Assembly: GCA_001873705.1 (NCBI GenBank)
Contig: MNZR01000204.1
Location: 1-37,705 of the forward strand
Direction of reading: 5' to 3'
Origin: Syntrophobacteraceae bacterium CG2_30_61_12
GTDB taxonomy: Bacteria; Desulfobacterota; Syntrophobacteria; Syntrophobacterales; DSM-9756
DNA length: 37,705 nucleotides
Within the stretch, counting starts at the first letter, position 1. Each line of letters begins with the position of its first letter. Below the pieces are notes generated by a model. The model worked only from the letters and a program-made list of their open reading frames with translations. It searched no databases and was not told the DNA's origin. This document shows positions 7,981-16,010 of this stretch, piece by piece. The translations under genes and the position numbers were made by a program.

Positions 7981-9678
7981 ATGACCCCCAGCGAGCGGGT
8001 GGATGCATCAAGGGAGATAACCGCGGCGGTCGATCCGGCTCAAGGCGCGGCGCCAAGACGCGCCGCCGAACACCGGCCGGAAGCCATCCCGGCGGCGCTT
8101 TCCCGGGCGCGTCAAGCGCAACGCGAGTGGGCCGCGCGGCCGATTCGAAACCGGGTGCGGGCGCTGCGACCATTGCGTCGATTCCTGGTCGATCAGGCCG
8201 ATCGCATCGCTGCCGTGATCGCGCGCGACACCGGCAAGACCCGGGTCGAAGCCCTGGCCACCGAAGTCATGCCGGCGCTCATGACCCTCGGCTACGCCTG
8301 CCGCAAGGCGCCCCGGTTTCTCCGCCCACGCCCCCAGCTTCCCGGTACCCTGCTGCTCTGGCACAAGTGGAGCCGGATTGTGCGCGTGCCCTATGGGGTG
8401 GTGGCGGTCATTTCGCCCTGGAATTACCCCTTCGCCATTCCCTTCGCCGAAATCGTGCCGGCGCTCCTGGCCGGTAACGCGGTCCTGTTCAAGGGCGCCG
8501 GTCAGACCCCGCGAGCGGCCGCGGTGCTCGACGAATGCCTGGCTTCGGCGGCCCTTCCGCAAGGACTCTTCACCCGCTTCGAACTCCCTGGAGCGGTGGC
8601 GGGGCCCGCTTTTCTCGCGGCCGGGATCGACAAGCTGTTTTTTACCGGATCGGTGGCCGTGGGCCGGGAACTCATGCGCCAGGCCGCCGCCACCATCACC
8701 CCGGTGAGTCTGGAACTGGGCGGCAACGACGCCATGCTGGTGGCGCCCGACGCCGATCTCGACCGCGCCGCCCGGGGCGCGCTCTGGGGCGGACTCCAGA
8801 ACTGCGGCCAATCGTGCGCCGGAGTGGAACGGATTTATGTGCACCGAGACGTCTACGAGCCGTTTCTGGAGCGGCTGAAAAACCTGGTGGAACGCCTTCG
8901 GGTCGGCCCGGACCGGGCCTTCGACGTGGATCTCGGCGCCCTCACCACGGTGGAGCAGAAGCAAACCGTCAGCCGCCACGTGGACGACGCCCTGGCCCGG
9001 GGCGCCCGTCTGTTCGCCCGGTCGCCGGAGCCGCAAGCGCAGCCTCAACCGCAGCAGCAACCGCCGGAGCATGGGCCGGAAAACGGCCTTTTTTACCCCG
9101 CCACCGTCCTCACCGAGGTGACCGAAGACATGCTGGTGATGCGCGAAGAAACCTTCGGACCGGTGCTGGCCGTGGCCCGGGTGGCGGACATGGAAGAAGC
9201 GGTGCGGCGGGCCAACGATTCCCAATACGGCCTCACCGCCTCGGTCTGGAGCCGCAACCCCGATGCCGCGGAGCAACTCGGCCGGCGCCTGCAGGCCGGG
9301 GTGATCACCCTGAACGATCACCTGATGAGCCACGGCATGCCGGAAACCCCCTGGGGCGGTTTCAAGCACTCCGGAATCGGCCGCACCCACGGCCGGATCG
9401 GCTTCGATGAGATGACCCAGCCGCAGGTGATCGTCCACGACCTGCTCGCCTGGACCAAACGCGATCTGTGGTGGCACCCCTACAGCGAGCCGTTATATCG
9501 AGGCCTGCGCGGGGCGATCGTGGTCATTTACGGCGCGGGTTTATGGGAACGGCTGCGCGGCTTGACGCCGCTCGCCCGCATCTTTCCGCGAATATTCACC
9601 AACCGTTGGGATTCCGGCGCCGGGGGGAACTGGTGGCGCCGGCGCTGGAGCAGACAGTCGCCGCGGCGCCGGCCTTAG
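7981..9678 (+). CDS. NAD(P)-dependent aldehyde dehydrogenase with C-terminal extension
   Basis: 565 residues; ATG preceded by AGGAG. It is an aldehyde dehydrogenase-superfamily enzyme oxidising an aldehyde to an acid. Features: SPWNYP (145-150), cofactor lysine in LFKGAG (Lys171, where most members have KPSE), FTGSVAVG (221-228), general base Glu245 in LELGGN, and nucleophile Cys279 in GQSCAG. EETFGPV and PWGGFKHSGIG follow. Two oddities: a Gln/Pro-rich insert (about residues 347-360, after LFARSPEP), and a C-terminal extension of some 60 residues with a short hydrophobic stretch (GAIVVIYGAGL) followed by an Arg-rich tail, which could associate with membranes as in fatty aldehyde dehydrogenases. 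Pairing with the SDR gene suggests a lipophilic aldehyde substrate. Confidence 0.88.
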   Translation: MTPSERVDASREITAAVDPAQGAAPRRAAEHRPEAIPAALSRARQAQREWAARPIRNRVRALRPLRRFLVDQADRIAAVIARDTGKTRVEALATEVMPALMTLGYACRKAPRFLRPRPQLPGTLLLWHKWSRIVRVPYGVVAVISPWNYPFAIPFAEIVPALLAGNAVLFKGAGQTPRAAAVLDECLASAALPQGLFTRFELPGAVAGPAFLAAGIDKLFFTGSVAVGRELMRQAAATITPVSLELGGNDAMLVAPDADLDRAARGALWGGLQNCGQSCAGVERIYVHRDVYEPFLERLKNLVERLRVGPDRAFDVDLGALTTVEQKQTVSRHVDDALARGARLFARSPEPQAQPQPQQQPPEHGPENGLFYPATVLTEVTEDMLVMREETFGPVLAVARVADMEEAVRRANDSQYGLTASVWSRNPDAAEQLGRRLQAGVITLNDHLMSHGMPETPWGGFKHSGIGRTHGRIGFDEMTQPQVIVHDLLAWTKRDLWWHPYSEPLYRGLRGAIVVIYGAGLWERLRGLTPLARIFPRIFTNRWDSGAGGNWWRRRWSRQSPRRRP

Positions 9679-9720
9679 CCGTAGCCGCACCCCCCAGGCC
9701 CGCGCCATCCTGCGGAGATT

Positions 9721-9918
9721 ATGATGAGCCGCATGGTTAAGAAAACAATCCTATTGGACCAGGACTACATCGACCGGGCGCGCACCATCTTCAGCGTGAC
9801 AACGGATAGGGAAGCGGTCAACAAGGCCCTGGAGCTGGCCATCACCGACGACGAAATCATCAAGGCGCAGGAACGGGCCGGTGGAAAGGGTGAACTGATT
9901 GATGAGGTCTTCGAATGA
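9721..9918 (+). CDS. VapB-like antitoxin
   Basis: 65 residues or slightly fewer: ATGs at 9721 and 9724 both follow GGAG at 9714-9717, and the second has the better spacing. The pattern KKTILLDQDYIDRARTIF followed by TDREAVNKALE matches the ribbon-helix-helix VapB antitoxin family, whose N-terminus binds operator DNA and whose C-terminus binds a PIN-domain toxin. Its stop overlaps the ATG of a toxin remnant by four bases (ATGA), the usual vapBC arrangement. Since the toxin is broken, this is probably an orphan antitoxin. Confidence 0.75.
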   Translation: MMSRMVKKTILLDQDYIDRARTIFSVTTDREAVNKALELAITDDEIIKAQERAGGKGELIDEVFE

Positions 9919-10016
9919 CCGTCCTGTTCGATAGCGATTGCCGCGTCCCGGAAGCTACCCCAGGCTGGTCACCCGGAGCACTTCGGAAAGCGTGGTCATG
10001 CCTTCCAGCACCTTGA
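9915..10016 (+). pseudogene. Truncated VapC-like PIN toxin remnant
   Basis: The reading frame starts MTVLFDSD, the typical beginning of a VapC/PIN-domain ribonuclease, including the first acidic residue. After about eight codons the match ends (CRVPEATP...), and the frame stops at 10014-10016 after 33 residues, overlapping the 3' end of the opposing gspE gene by 62 bases. A full VapC is about 130 residues. I infer a deletion or recombination that fused the toxin start to the gspE end, with a junction near 9938. Confidence 0.65.
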
Positions 10017-11655
10017 CGCAACCGTCATAGAGCAGCGGCCGATAGCCTTCGTCGTAGGCAATCTTGGCGATGGTGCCGGCGTCTTTATCGGCAACGATGG
10101 CGGAGCGTACCGGTTCGCTCACCCTGAGCAGTTCGAAGATCCCCTGGCGGCCGTGATAGCCGGTGCCGCCGCAGCGATCGCAGCCCTTGCTCTGATAGAG
10201 CTGGAGGTCTTCCGGCAGGTCCGGCATGACCCGCTCCAGGGTGTGCCGTTCCACTTCCCGGGCCCGATAGGTTTCCCTGCAATGGGGGCAGAGCACCCGC
10301 ACCAGGCGCTGGGCCATTACCGCCAGCAGCGAATCGGCCATGAGAAACGACTGGATACCGAGATCGCGCATCCGACTGATGGCCCCGGGAGCGTCGTTGG
10401 TGTGCAGGGTGGACAGCACCAGGTGACCGGTGAGTGCTGATTCGATGGCGATATCGGCGGTTTCCCGGTCGCGGATTTCACCGATCAGGAGGATGTCCGG
10501 GTCTTGGCGCACCAGGGACCGGAGCGCGTTGGCGAAGGTGAGATCGATCTGGGGCTTGACCTGGATCTGATTGATCCCGTTGATCTGGTATTCCACCGGG
10601 TCCTCCACCGTGATGATCTTCTTGGTGCTTTCGTTCAGGCGATTGAGCACCGAATAGAGGGTGGTGGTCTTGCCGGAACCGGTCGGTCCGGTCACCAGGA
10701 TCATGCCATAGCTGTTCAGGATCAGTTCCTTGATCGCTTCCAGGTGCCCCGGGCGGATACCCAGGGTGTCCAGATCGTAGCTCACGGCTTCTTTGGAGAG
10801 CAGTCGCAGCACGATGCTTTCGCCGTAAATGGTGGGGGCGGTGGAGGTTCGAATGTCCACTTCACGATTGCCGAACTTGATCTTGATACGGCCGTCCTGG
10901 GGCAATCGGCGTTCGGCGATGTTCAGCCCGGACATCAGCTTCAACCGGCTGATGATCGCCGCCTGCATATTCTTGGGGGGCTTTTCCAGGTCATAGAGCA
11001 CGCCGTCCACCCGGCAGCGCACCTGGAAGGCATGTTCCAGCGGTTCGAAGTGGATATCGGAAGCGCGCATGTCCAGTGCCCGGGAAATGAGGATGTTGAC
11101 CATCCGGACGATCGGTGCTTCCTGTGCCAACCCCCGCAGGCGTTCCAGGTCTTCCTCGAGACCGGTGGCATTGCCGGCGTAGGCGTCGCCCTCGATCGAC
11201 AGGGCTTCCGCTTCGCGCGCGGCCATGCCGTACAGCCGATCGATGGCGCGCCGAATCTCTTCCCGCTGCCCCAGGCAAAGATCCAATTCCATGTCTGGAA
11301 AATAGCTTTCCACCTGATTCAGCAAGGCAATGTCCAGGGGATCGTTGACCACCACCCGCACCCGCTCGCTTTCCAGCTGGATCGGCAGAATCGCGTGCTT
11401 GCGCAGAAAACCCATGGAAACCCCTTCCAGGATCACCGGTTTATCGGGGTAATCCTCAGGGAGCAGCAGGGGGATCTGAAGGTGCGTGGAGAACACCTTG
11501 AGCACCCGATTTTCATCCGCCAACCCAAGGTTTTCAAGTGTGTCCACCAGGGACAGCGGATGGGCGGCCAGTCCCGCCCGCAAGCCTTCCAGGTCCGTCG
11601 GGGAAAGATTGAGGTCCTTTCCGATGGCGGCCAACAGGGTGTTGTGTTCCGGCAT
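9955..11655 (-). CDS. gspE: Type II secretion / type IV pilus assembly ATPase GspE
   Basis: 566 residues from the ATG at 11655, which has GGGAGGA eight bases upstream; the longer open frame to 11871 has no ribosome site. It is a cytoplasmic hexameric ATPase driving pseudopilus assembly. The N-terminal half (about 1-150) is the GspE/PilB N-domain that contacts the inner-membrane platform. The C-terminal motor has Walker A GPTGSGKTTT (323-332), Walker B LLIGEIRD and a His box (STLHTNDA). A tetracysteine zinc site is formed by CPHC (456-459) and CDRC (492-495). gspG lies divergently 562 bp away; no gspD, gspF or prepilin peptidase is in the window. PilB is the alternative identity. Confidence 0.88.
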   Translation of the reverse strand: MPEHNTLLAAIGKDLNLSPTDLEGLRAGLAAHPLSLVDTLENLGLADENRVLKVFSTHLQIPLLLPEDYPDKPVILEGVSMGFLRKHAILPIQLESERVRVVVNDPLDIALLNQVESYFPDMELDLCLGQREEIRRAIDRLYGMAAREAEALSIEGDAYAGNATGLEEDLERLRGLAQEAPIVRMVNILISRALDMRASDIHFEPLEHAFQVRCRVDGVLYDLEKPPKNMQAAIISRLKLMSGLNIAERRLPQDGRIKIKFGNREVDIRTSTAPTIYGESIVLRLLSKEAVSYDLDTLGIRPGHLEAIKELILNSYGMILVTGPTGSGKTTTLYSVLNRLNESTKKIITVEDPVEYQINGINQIQVKPQIDLTFANALRSLVRQDPDILLIGEIRDRETADIAIESALTGHLVLSTLHTNDAPGAISRMRDLGIQSFLMADSLLAVMAQRLVRVLCPHCRETYRAREVERHTLERVMPDLPEDLQLYQSKGCDRCGGTGYHGRQGIFELLRVSEPVRSAIVADKDAGTIAKIAYDEGYRPLLYDGCVKVLEGMTTLSEVLRVTSLG

Positions 11656-12217
11656 AGCGAGATCCTCCCTTCCAGGATCGCTTCCTTCTATCAAAGTCCC
11701 CGACCGATGTAAACGCCGCCGCTGCCCGGCTCCGGTCGCCACGGCCTCCATGGACCACCGCGACCACCAGCGCGAGGGTTCGCATTCGGCGCATGCGGCG
11801 CTGTATATTCGACATAAAACCGGACCGGTTACGGGGCAGGAAAACAGCCACGCCCGCGGCGTAATGGCCACCGTAGGTCAGGTTGCGACCAGCGGGAGCT
11901 ACCTGACACGATCCGGCTACCGTGGCCTCGCCACACCAGTCAGGGAACGCCGCGCGCACCCTGACCCACGGTTGTGATGCTCCATCTGGCGGCCATTGGG
12001 ACGGCTGCCGTGATCTCGCGCGGCGCCCATGGGACGAAGCCACTATGTCGAATATCTGGTTCGGCGCTCCACGGTTGACGGGTCTGGAACGGCGGCATAG
12101 AATACGTCGCCAAGGGTTGAAAACCTTGATCACAAACCTCACCGCCAGGGCAGCGCCAGCTTTTTGCTGTCCTGGTGGTGGAATAATCGCTACCAATTAT
12201 GAAGGATGTGAAGGTTG
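11656..12217. other. Intergenic region between gspE and gspG
   Basis: 562 bp between divergent secretion genes. It holds copy B of the two-hairpin element (11873-11965). The rest shows no protein-like frame. Promoters for both directions are expected here, but none stands out by eye. Confidence 0.6.
11873..11965 (-). repeat. Two-hairpin dispersed element, copy B
   Basis: Opposite-orientation copy of the element at 127-214. Hairpin 2 is 11877-11907 (GTCAGGT and ACCTGAC arms, identical loop to copy A). Hairpin 1 is 11939-11965 (GTCAGGG and CCCTGAC arms). The spacer between hairpins differs in sequence and length from copy A, whereas arms and loop are kept, so structure seems to matter more than spacer. 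Confidence 0.75.
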
Positions 12218-12652
12218 ATGACCCACCATCGCAACAACCGCAAATCCCCCCGTAGCGCCGGTTTCACCTTGATCGAACTGCTGATCGTTATGATCATTCT
12301 GGGATTGCTGGCCGCCCTGGTGGCCCCCAAGATGTTTCAGAAGGTGGGCAGTTCCAGGCAAAAAGCCGCCAAGGCCCAGATCTCCATGCTGGCGACGGCC
12401 CTCGATACCTTCCGGCTGGACGTCGGCCGATATCCGACCACCGACCAGGGTTTGAACGCGTTGCGTACCAATCCCGGCCACGGCGCCTGGGACGGACCCT
12501 ACATGTCCAAGGAAATCCCCAAGGACCCCTGGGGCCAGGATTATGTCTATCAGTGTCCGGGCGAGCACGGCGACTACGATCTCTACTCGCTCGGCGCTGA
12601 TAAGCAGGAAGGCGGCGAGGGCGAAAACGCCGACGTCAACGGTTGGGAATAG
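12218..12652 (+). CDS. gspG: Type II secretion major pseudopilin GspG
   Basis: 144 residues from the ATG at 12218; AAGGATG lies upstream, and the TTG at 12215 would add one residue. The leader ends SPRSAG, followed by FTLIELLIVMIILGLLAALV, a class III prepilin signal: cleavage after Gly15 leaves Phe at +1 and Glu at +5. The C-terminal region has the GspG signature: YPTTDQGLNAL, WDGPYM, PKDPWGQDY and YDLYSLGAD, the last part being the calcium-binding loop region. It is the main subunit of the periplasmic pseudopilus and is processed by PilD/GspO. A GspC-like gene follows 82 bp downstream. Confidence 0.93.
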   Translation: MTHHRNNRKSPRSAGFTLIELLIVMIILGLLAALVAPKMFQKVGSSRQKAAKAQISMLATALDTFRLDVGRYPTTDQGLNALRTNPGHGAWDGPYMSKEIPKDPWGQDYVYQCPGEHGDYDLYSLGADKQEGGEGENADVNGWE

Positions 12653-12734
12653 GACCCGCCGGCGACGCCTTATCAGACCGTTTCCGGAACATCACCTGGA
12701 TCGCGTCCGATCCGCCGAAACCGAGGAGGACTCC

Positions 12735-13490
12735 ATGAAACGCAATGCAATCGCCGGGATCGGCGGCATGGTGCTGGTTTTGGGCTGGACACTCGCGGCG
12801 GCGGCTCAGGTGCCGATCATGGTGCGCGACAACCTATTCAGCCAGGAACGAAAGCCGGTCAGCGGCGAAAGCGCGCAACCCGCCCCGACCGACAAGCGCA
12901 AAACCAAATCCATGGAAAAGGCGTTTCAACTGGATGGGGTGTTTTATTATGGCGATCTGAAATCGGCGCTGCTGAGGATCAATACGCGAACTGGTAAAAG
13001 CGACAAGCAAAAGAATCCGTCGCCCTACGTCCGGGTGCGCGAAAAGGACACCATAGGCGATTACCAGGTGGCGCGGATCGAACCGAAATCGGTAACCCTC
13101 GAGGGCAATGGCGAAACCCTCACCATTCCGCTGTTCCAGCAGGGCAAGGTGTCGCCGCCCGCGGCCGCATTGCCCGCGGCGCCGACCGCCGGAACGCCCC
13201 CCGGGCGACCCGATGCCAAAGCCGGCGCTGAAAGGCCGCCGGAAGGGCAACGCCAGCAGCAACCGCCCCAGCCCGGCGACCAGGCGGCCAATCCGGCTCA
13301 ACCGGAACCAGCCCCGGTGCCCGCTCGGAGCGGCGGCAATCCAGCCGACACCAAATCCTGGCGTGCCCAGGGCGCCAGAGCCGCGCTGCAATCCACCGGA
13401 ACCAACCCAGGCAACAACAGCACCAACGACGCCCTGAACGAAGTGCGCCAGGCCATCGAAACCCTGCAACAAGGGAGCAACCAGCAGTAG
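12735..13490 (+). CDS. GspC/PilP-like secretion accessory protein
   Basis: 251 residues; the ATG follows GAGGAGGA. The N-terminal hydrophobic stretch (residues 5-24, ending AAAAQ) is a signal peptide or single membrane anchor. Residues about 65-135 (FQLDGVFYYGDLKSALLRIN ... YQVARIEPKSVTLEGNGETL) match the small beta-barrel homology region of GspC/PilP, which links the inner-membrane platform to the secretin. The rest (about 140-225) is Pro/Gln/Ala-rich and probably disordered, ending in a short helix. Position right after gspG supports a type II secretion role. It lacks a clear PDZ domain, so it is not a full classical GspC. Confidence 0.7.
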   Translation: MKRNAIAGIGGMVLVLGWTLAAAAQVPIMVRDNLFSQERKPVSGESAQPAPTDKRKTKSMEKAFQLDGVFYYGDLKSALLRINTRTGKSDKQKNPSPYVRVREKDTIGDYQVARIEPKSVTLEGNGETLTIPLFQQGKVSPPAAALPAAPTAGTPPGRPDAKAGAERPPEGQRQQQPPQPGDQAANPAQPEPAPVPARSGGNPADTKSWRAQGARAALQSTGTNPGNNSTNDALNEVRQAIETLQQGSNQQ

Positions 13491-13533
13491 GCCGGGGCCC
13501 TCGGATTCGCTGCCGAAGCGGTATCAAATCGAG

Positions 13534-14301
13534 TCAGAGGATCAACTGATCACCCGGTTCCGGGGCGAAGGCGTCGACTTCGGCGGCCGCATCGAGCATG
13601 GCCCGCGCCCGCTCGAACCGGTCGCGACGCACCTCCCGTTGTACATGCACCACGGCCAGGAATTCAGCCCCGGCGGCCCGGGCGAATTCGATGCAGCCGG
13701 CAACGGTGCCGTGACCGGCAACCGTTTCGGAATCGAGCGCAAACGCTTCGTGCACCACCAACCGGCAGCCCTTCGCCAGTTCCAGGGTGGCGGCGGTGGG
13801 GCGGCCGTCGCCGCTGTAGAAGATACTCCCCCCGGGCCCATCGAGGCGCACCGCGAGGCACCTCTGGCCGTGCTCGGAAACCGCGGTCCGCCACTCATAG
13901 CCGAGCACGTTCAGGGACTCGCCCGGTTCCGCCTGCGAAAATTCCAGAGCAAAGCCGAGTCGTTTCCGAAATCCCGGATAAGCCAGATCCATGGTGCGAT
14001 CCACCAGGTCGCCAATCCCCTGCTGGCCGACGATGGCGAGACGGCGAGTTCGGCCGGTTTCCCAAAGCCTGAGAAGCAGCGCCGGCAGCCCGAAAAAATG
14101 ATCGCCGTGAAAGTGCGACAGCCACACCCCGGCCAGTTCGTCCGGGCTCGAAAGCCAGGGCCAGACCAGCGGCGGCACCGTAAAACCGCAATCGAGCAGA
14201 AGACCGCCCGGCCCGCCCGGATCCATTCCGCGGATCAGCAGGCTGGTGTTCGGATAACGTTCGTCACAGGCTTCTCCCACCCCCAGGAACGTAATCTTCA
14301 T
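13534..14301 (-). CDS. MBL-fold metallo-hydrolase, RNase Z-like
   Basis: 255 residues; ATG preceded by GGGAG. It starts MKITFLGVGEA and has the metallo-beta-lactamase motif HFHGDH (about residues 63-68), a later HGTVAG histidine and YSGDG, typical of RNase Z / AtsA-like hydrolases that bind two zinc ions. The long flexible exosite arm of tRNase Z is not evident, so tRNA 3'-end processing is not assured; phosphodiesterase or arylsulfatase-like activity is equally possible. It is convergent with the GspC-like gene and divergent from efp. Confidence 0.75.
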   Translation of the reverse strand: MKITFLGVGEACDERYPNTSLLIRGMDPGGPGGLLLDCGFTVPPLVWPWLSSPDELAGVWLSHFHGDHFFGLPALLLRLWETGRTRRLAIVGQQGIGDLVDRTMDLAYPGFRKRLGFALEFSQAEPGESLNVLGYEWRTAVSEHGQRCLAVRLDGPGGSIFYSGDGRPTAATLELAKGCRLVVHEAFALDSETVAGHGTVAGCIEFARAAGAEFLAVVHVQREVRRDRFERARAMLDAAAEVDAFAPEPGDQLIL

Positions 14302-14353
14302 GGGAACTCCCGTCCGGCTTCGAGGCGCCGCGGAGCCGGCACCGAAGCATTGC

Positions 14354-14383
14354 TTGACCTGTTTCCACCCGATTCATTATGAT
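14354..14383 (+). promoter_or_regulatory. Sigma-70-type promoter of efp-epmA
   Basis: TTGACC (14354-14359) and TATGAT (14378-14383) are separated by 18 bp. A transcript would start near 14390, leaving about 38 nt before the ATG at 14428. This argues against the upstream ATG at 14395, which would be almost leaderless. Confidence 0.6.
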
Positions 14384-14427
14384 AGCGGCGTTTCATGAAC
14401 TCAACTTTTTTGGAAAGGACAGCACTT

Positions 14428-15009
14428 ATGGGATCCGTACTGACGGCGAGCGATCTGCGCAAGGGCATCAAGCTCGAGATCGATGGCGACCCTTATACCG
14501 TGGTGGATTTTGAATTTTCCAAACCGGGCAAGGGCCAGGCCCTGTATCGGTGCCGCCTGCGCAACATGATCACCGGCACTCAGTTCGACCGCACCTATCG
14601 CTCGGTGGACAAGTTTAACGCGGCCGATATGGATGAGCAAGAGATGGAGTACCTGTACCGGGAAGGCAAGATGTTCTGCTTCATGAACACCAGCAGCTTC
14701 GAGCAGATCGAGATGAGCGAGGAACACGTGGGAGAAGCGATCCATTTCCTCACGGAAAACCTGAAGGTGCAGATGTTGTTCTTTTCCGGCCGCCCGATCG
14801 GCATCACCCTGCCCAATTTCGTCGAACTGGAAGTCACCCAGGCGGACCCCGGTATCAAGGGCGACACCGCTTCGGGCGCCACCAAGCCGGTCAGCATGGC
14901 AACCGGCTACGTGATCCAGGTGCCGCTGTTCATCGAACAGGGCGACGTGCTGCGCCTGGATACCCGTTCCGGCGCCTACGTGGAACGGATCAAGACCAGC
15001 AAGTCATGA
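14428..15009 (+). CDS. efp: Elongation factor P
   Basis: 193 residues from the ATG at 14428, which has GGAAAGGA eight bases upstream; an ATG at 14395 would add 11 residues without a site. EF-P binds between the ribosomal P and E sites and relieves stalling at polyproline. The N-terminal KOW-like domain carries the loop KPGKGQA, with Lys35 equivalent to the E. coli lysine that is beta-lysylated. The C-terminal OB domains include FVELEV, DPGIKGDTA and the family-typical LRLDTRSGAYVERI. The gene overlaps epmA by four bases, so factor and modifying enzyme are translationally coupled. Confidence 0.95.
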   Translation: MGSVLTASDLRKGIKLEIDGDPYTVVDFEFSKPGKGQALYRCRLRNMITGTQFDRTYRSVDKFNAADMDEQEMEYLYREGKMFCFMNTSSFEQIEMSEEHVGEAIHFLTENLKVQMLFFSGRPIGITLPNFVELEVTQADPGIKGDTASGATKPVSMATGYVIQVPLFIEQGDVLRLDTRSGAYVERIKTSKS

Positions 15010-15929
15010 CTTCGCTCGCCCAACTCGCGGCCAAGAAAGCCAATTTGCAGGCCCGCTGCCGGATCATTCAACTGATCCGGCGTTTTTTCCACGCTCGCGA
15101 TTTTCTTGAAGTGCGGACCCCGGTTCGAACCCGAGCCCCGGCCCCGGAACCGTATATCGAGGCGATCCCGAGCGCCGGCTGGTTCCTGGCTCCGAGTCCG
15201 GAGCTCTACATGAAGCGCCTGCTGGCGGCCGGCTATCAAAAGATTTTCCAAATCGCCCCGGCGTTTCGCTGGAACGAAACCGGGCGGCTCCATCACAGCG
15301 AGTTCACCCTGTTGGAATGGTATCGCGCGGACGCGGACCATGAGGCGCTGCAACAGGACTGCATCGAACTCATCACCGAGATCAGCGTTGGGCTCGATCA
15401 GTTTCCGCTAATTTCGTTTCAGGGCCACACCCTGAGCGTCGCCGGGAGGTGGCCGAGGATCACCGTGGCCGAGGCTTTTGAACGCTGGGCCGGATGGTGT
15501 CCGGGACCGGACCCGGATCAGCAGCGGTTCGATCTCGACCTGGTGACCCACGTGGAACCTCGGTTGGGCTTTCCAACCCCGGGTTTTCTCACCGACTACC
15601 CGGCCGGCCAGGCGGCCCTGGCGCGCCTGAAACCGGGCTGCCCCGAGGTCGCTGAACGCTTCGAACTCTACTGGGCCGGAATCGAACTGGCCAACGGCTT
15701 TTCCGAACTGACCGATCCCCGGGAGCAGCGCCGACGTTTCCAGGATACCCTGGAACGGAGGCGCCTGGCCGGTTGTTCCGTCTATCCACTGCCGGAAGCC
15801 TTCCTGGACGCCTTGCGGCACCTCGATCGCGCCGCCGGTATCGCCTTGGGCATCGATCGTCTGGTGGCCATCTTCACCAATGCTTACGACCTGGATCAGG
15901 TGGTGGCGTTTCCTCCCCATCGGGATTGA
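15006..15929 (+). CDS. epmA: EF-P lysine ligase EpmA (PoxA/GenX)
   Basis: 307 residues, starting at an ATG overlapping the efp stop. It resembles the catalytic core of class II lysyl-tRNA synthetase without the anticodon-binding domain, as expected for EpmA, which attaches (R)-beta-lysine to EF-P. Motif 2 is FRWNETGRLHHSEFTLLEWY, and motif 3 is in GIALGIDRLVAIF near the C-terminus. Its usual partner, the lysine 2,3-aminomutase EpmB, is not in this window. Co-transcription with efp supports the assignment over a free LysRS paralogue. Confidence 0.92.
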   Translation: MTSLAQLAAKKANLQARCRIIQLIRRFFHARDFLEVRTPVRTRAPAPEPYIEAIPSAGWFLAPSPELYMKRLLAAGYQKIFQIAPAFRWNETGRLHHSEFTLLEWYRADADHEALQQDCIELITEISVGLDQFPLISFQGHTLSVAGRWPRITVAEAFERWAGWCPGPDPDQQRFDLDLVTHVEPRLGFPTPGFLTDYPAGQAALARLKPGCPEVAERFELYWAGIELANGFSELTDPREQRRRFQDTLERRRLAGCSVYPLPEAFLDALRHLDRAAGIALGIDRLVAIFTNAYDLDQVVAFPPHRD

Positions 15930-16010
15930 TCGGGCCCCAATCGAGAGCCCCTGGCGGCTCCGCGCGGCGCCCGCCGGGTCGCGGTGCCGGCTGACCCGCG
16001 GCAGCCGCCC

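Noticed and set aside
8008-9477. 489-residue minus-strand open frame opposite the aldehyde dehydrogenase
   Set aside because: Antisense frame with no family motifs; the plus-strand enzyme has full catalytic motifs and a ribosome site.
10504-11712. 402-residue plus-strand open frame opposite gspE
   Set aside because: Antisense to a clear ATPase with Walker and zinc motifs; composition typical of a shadow frame.
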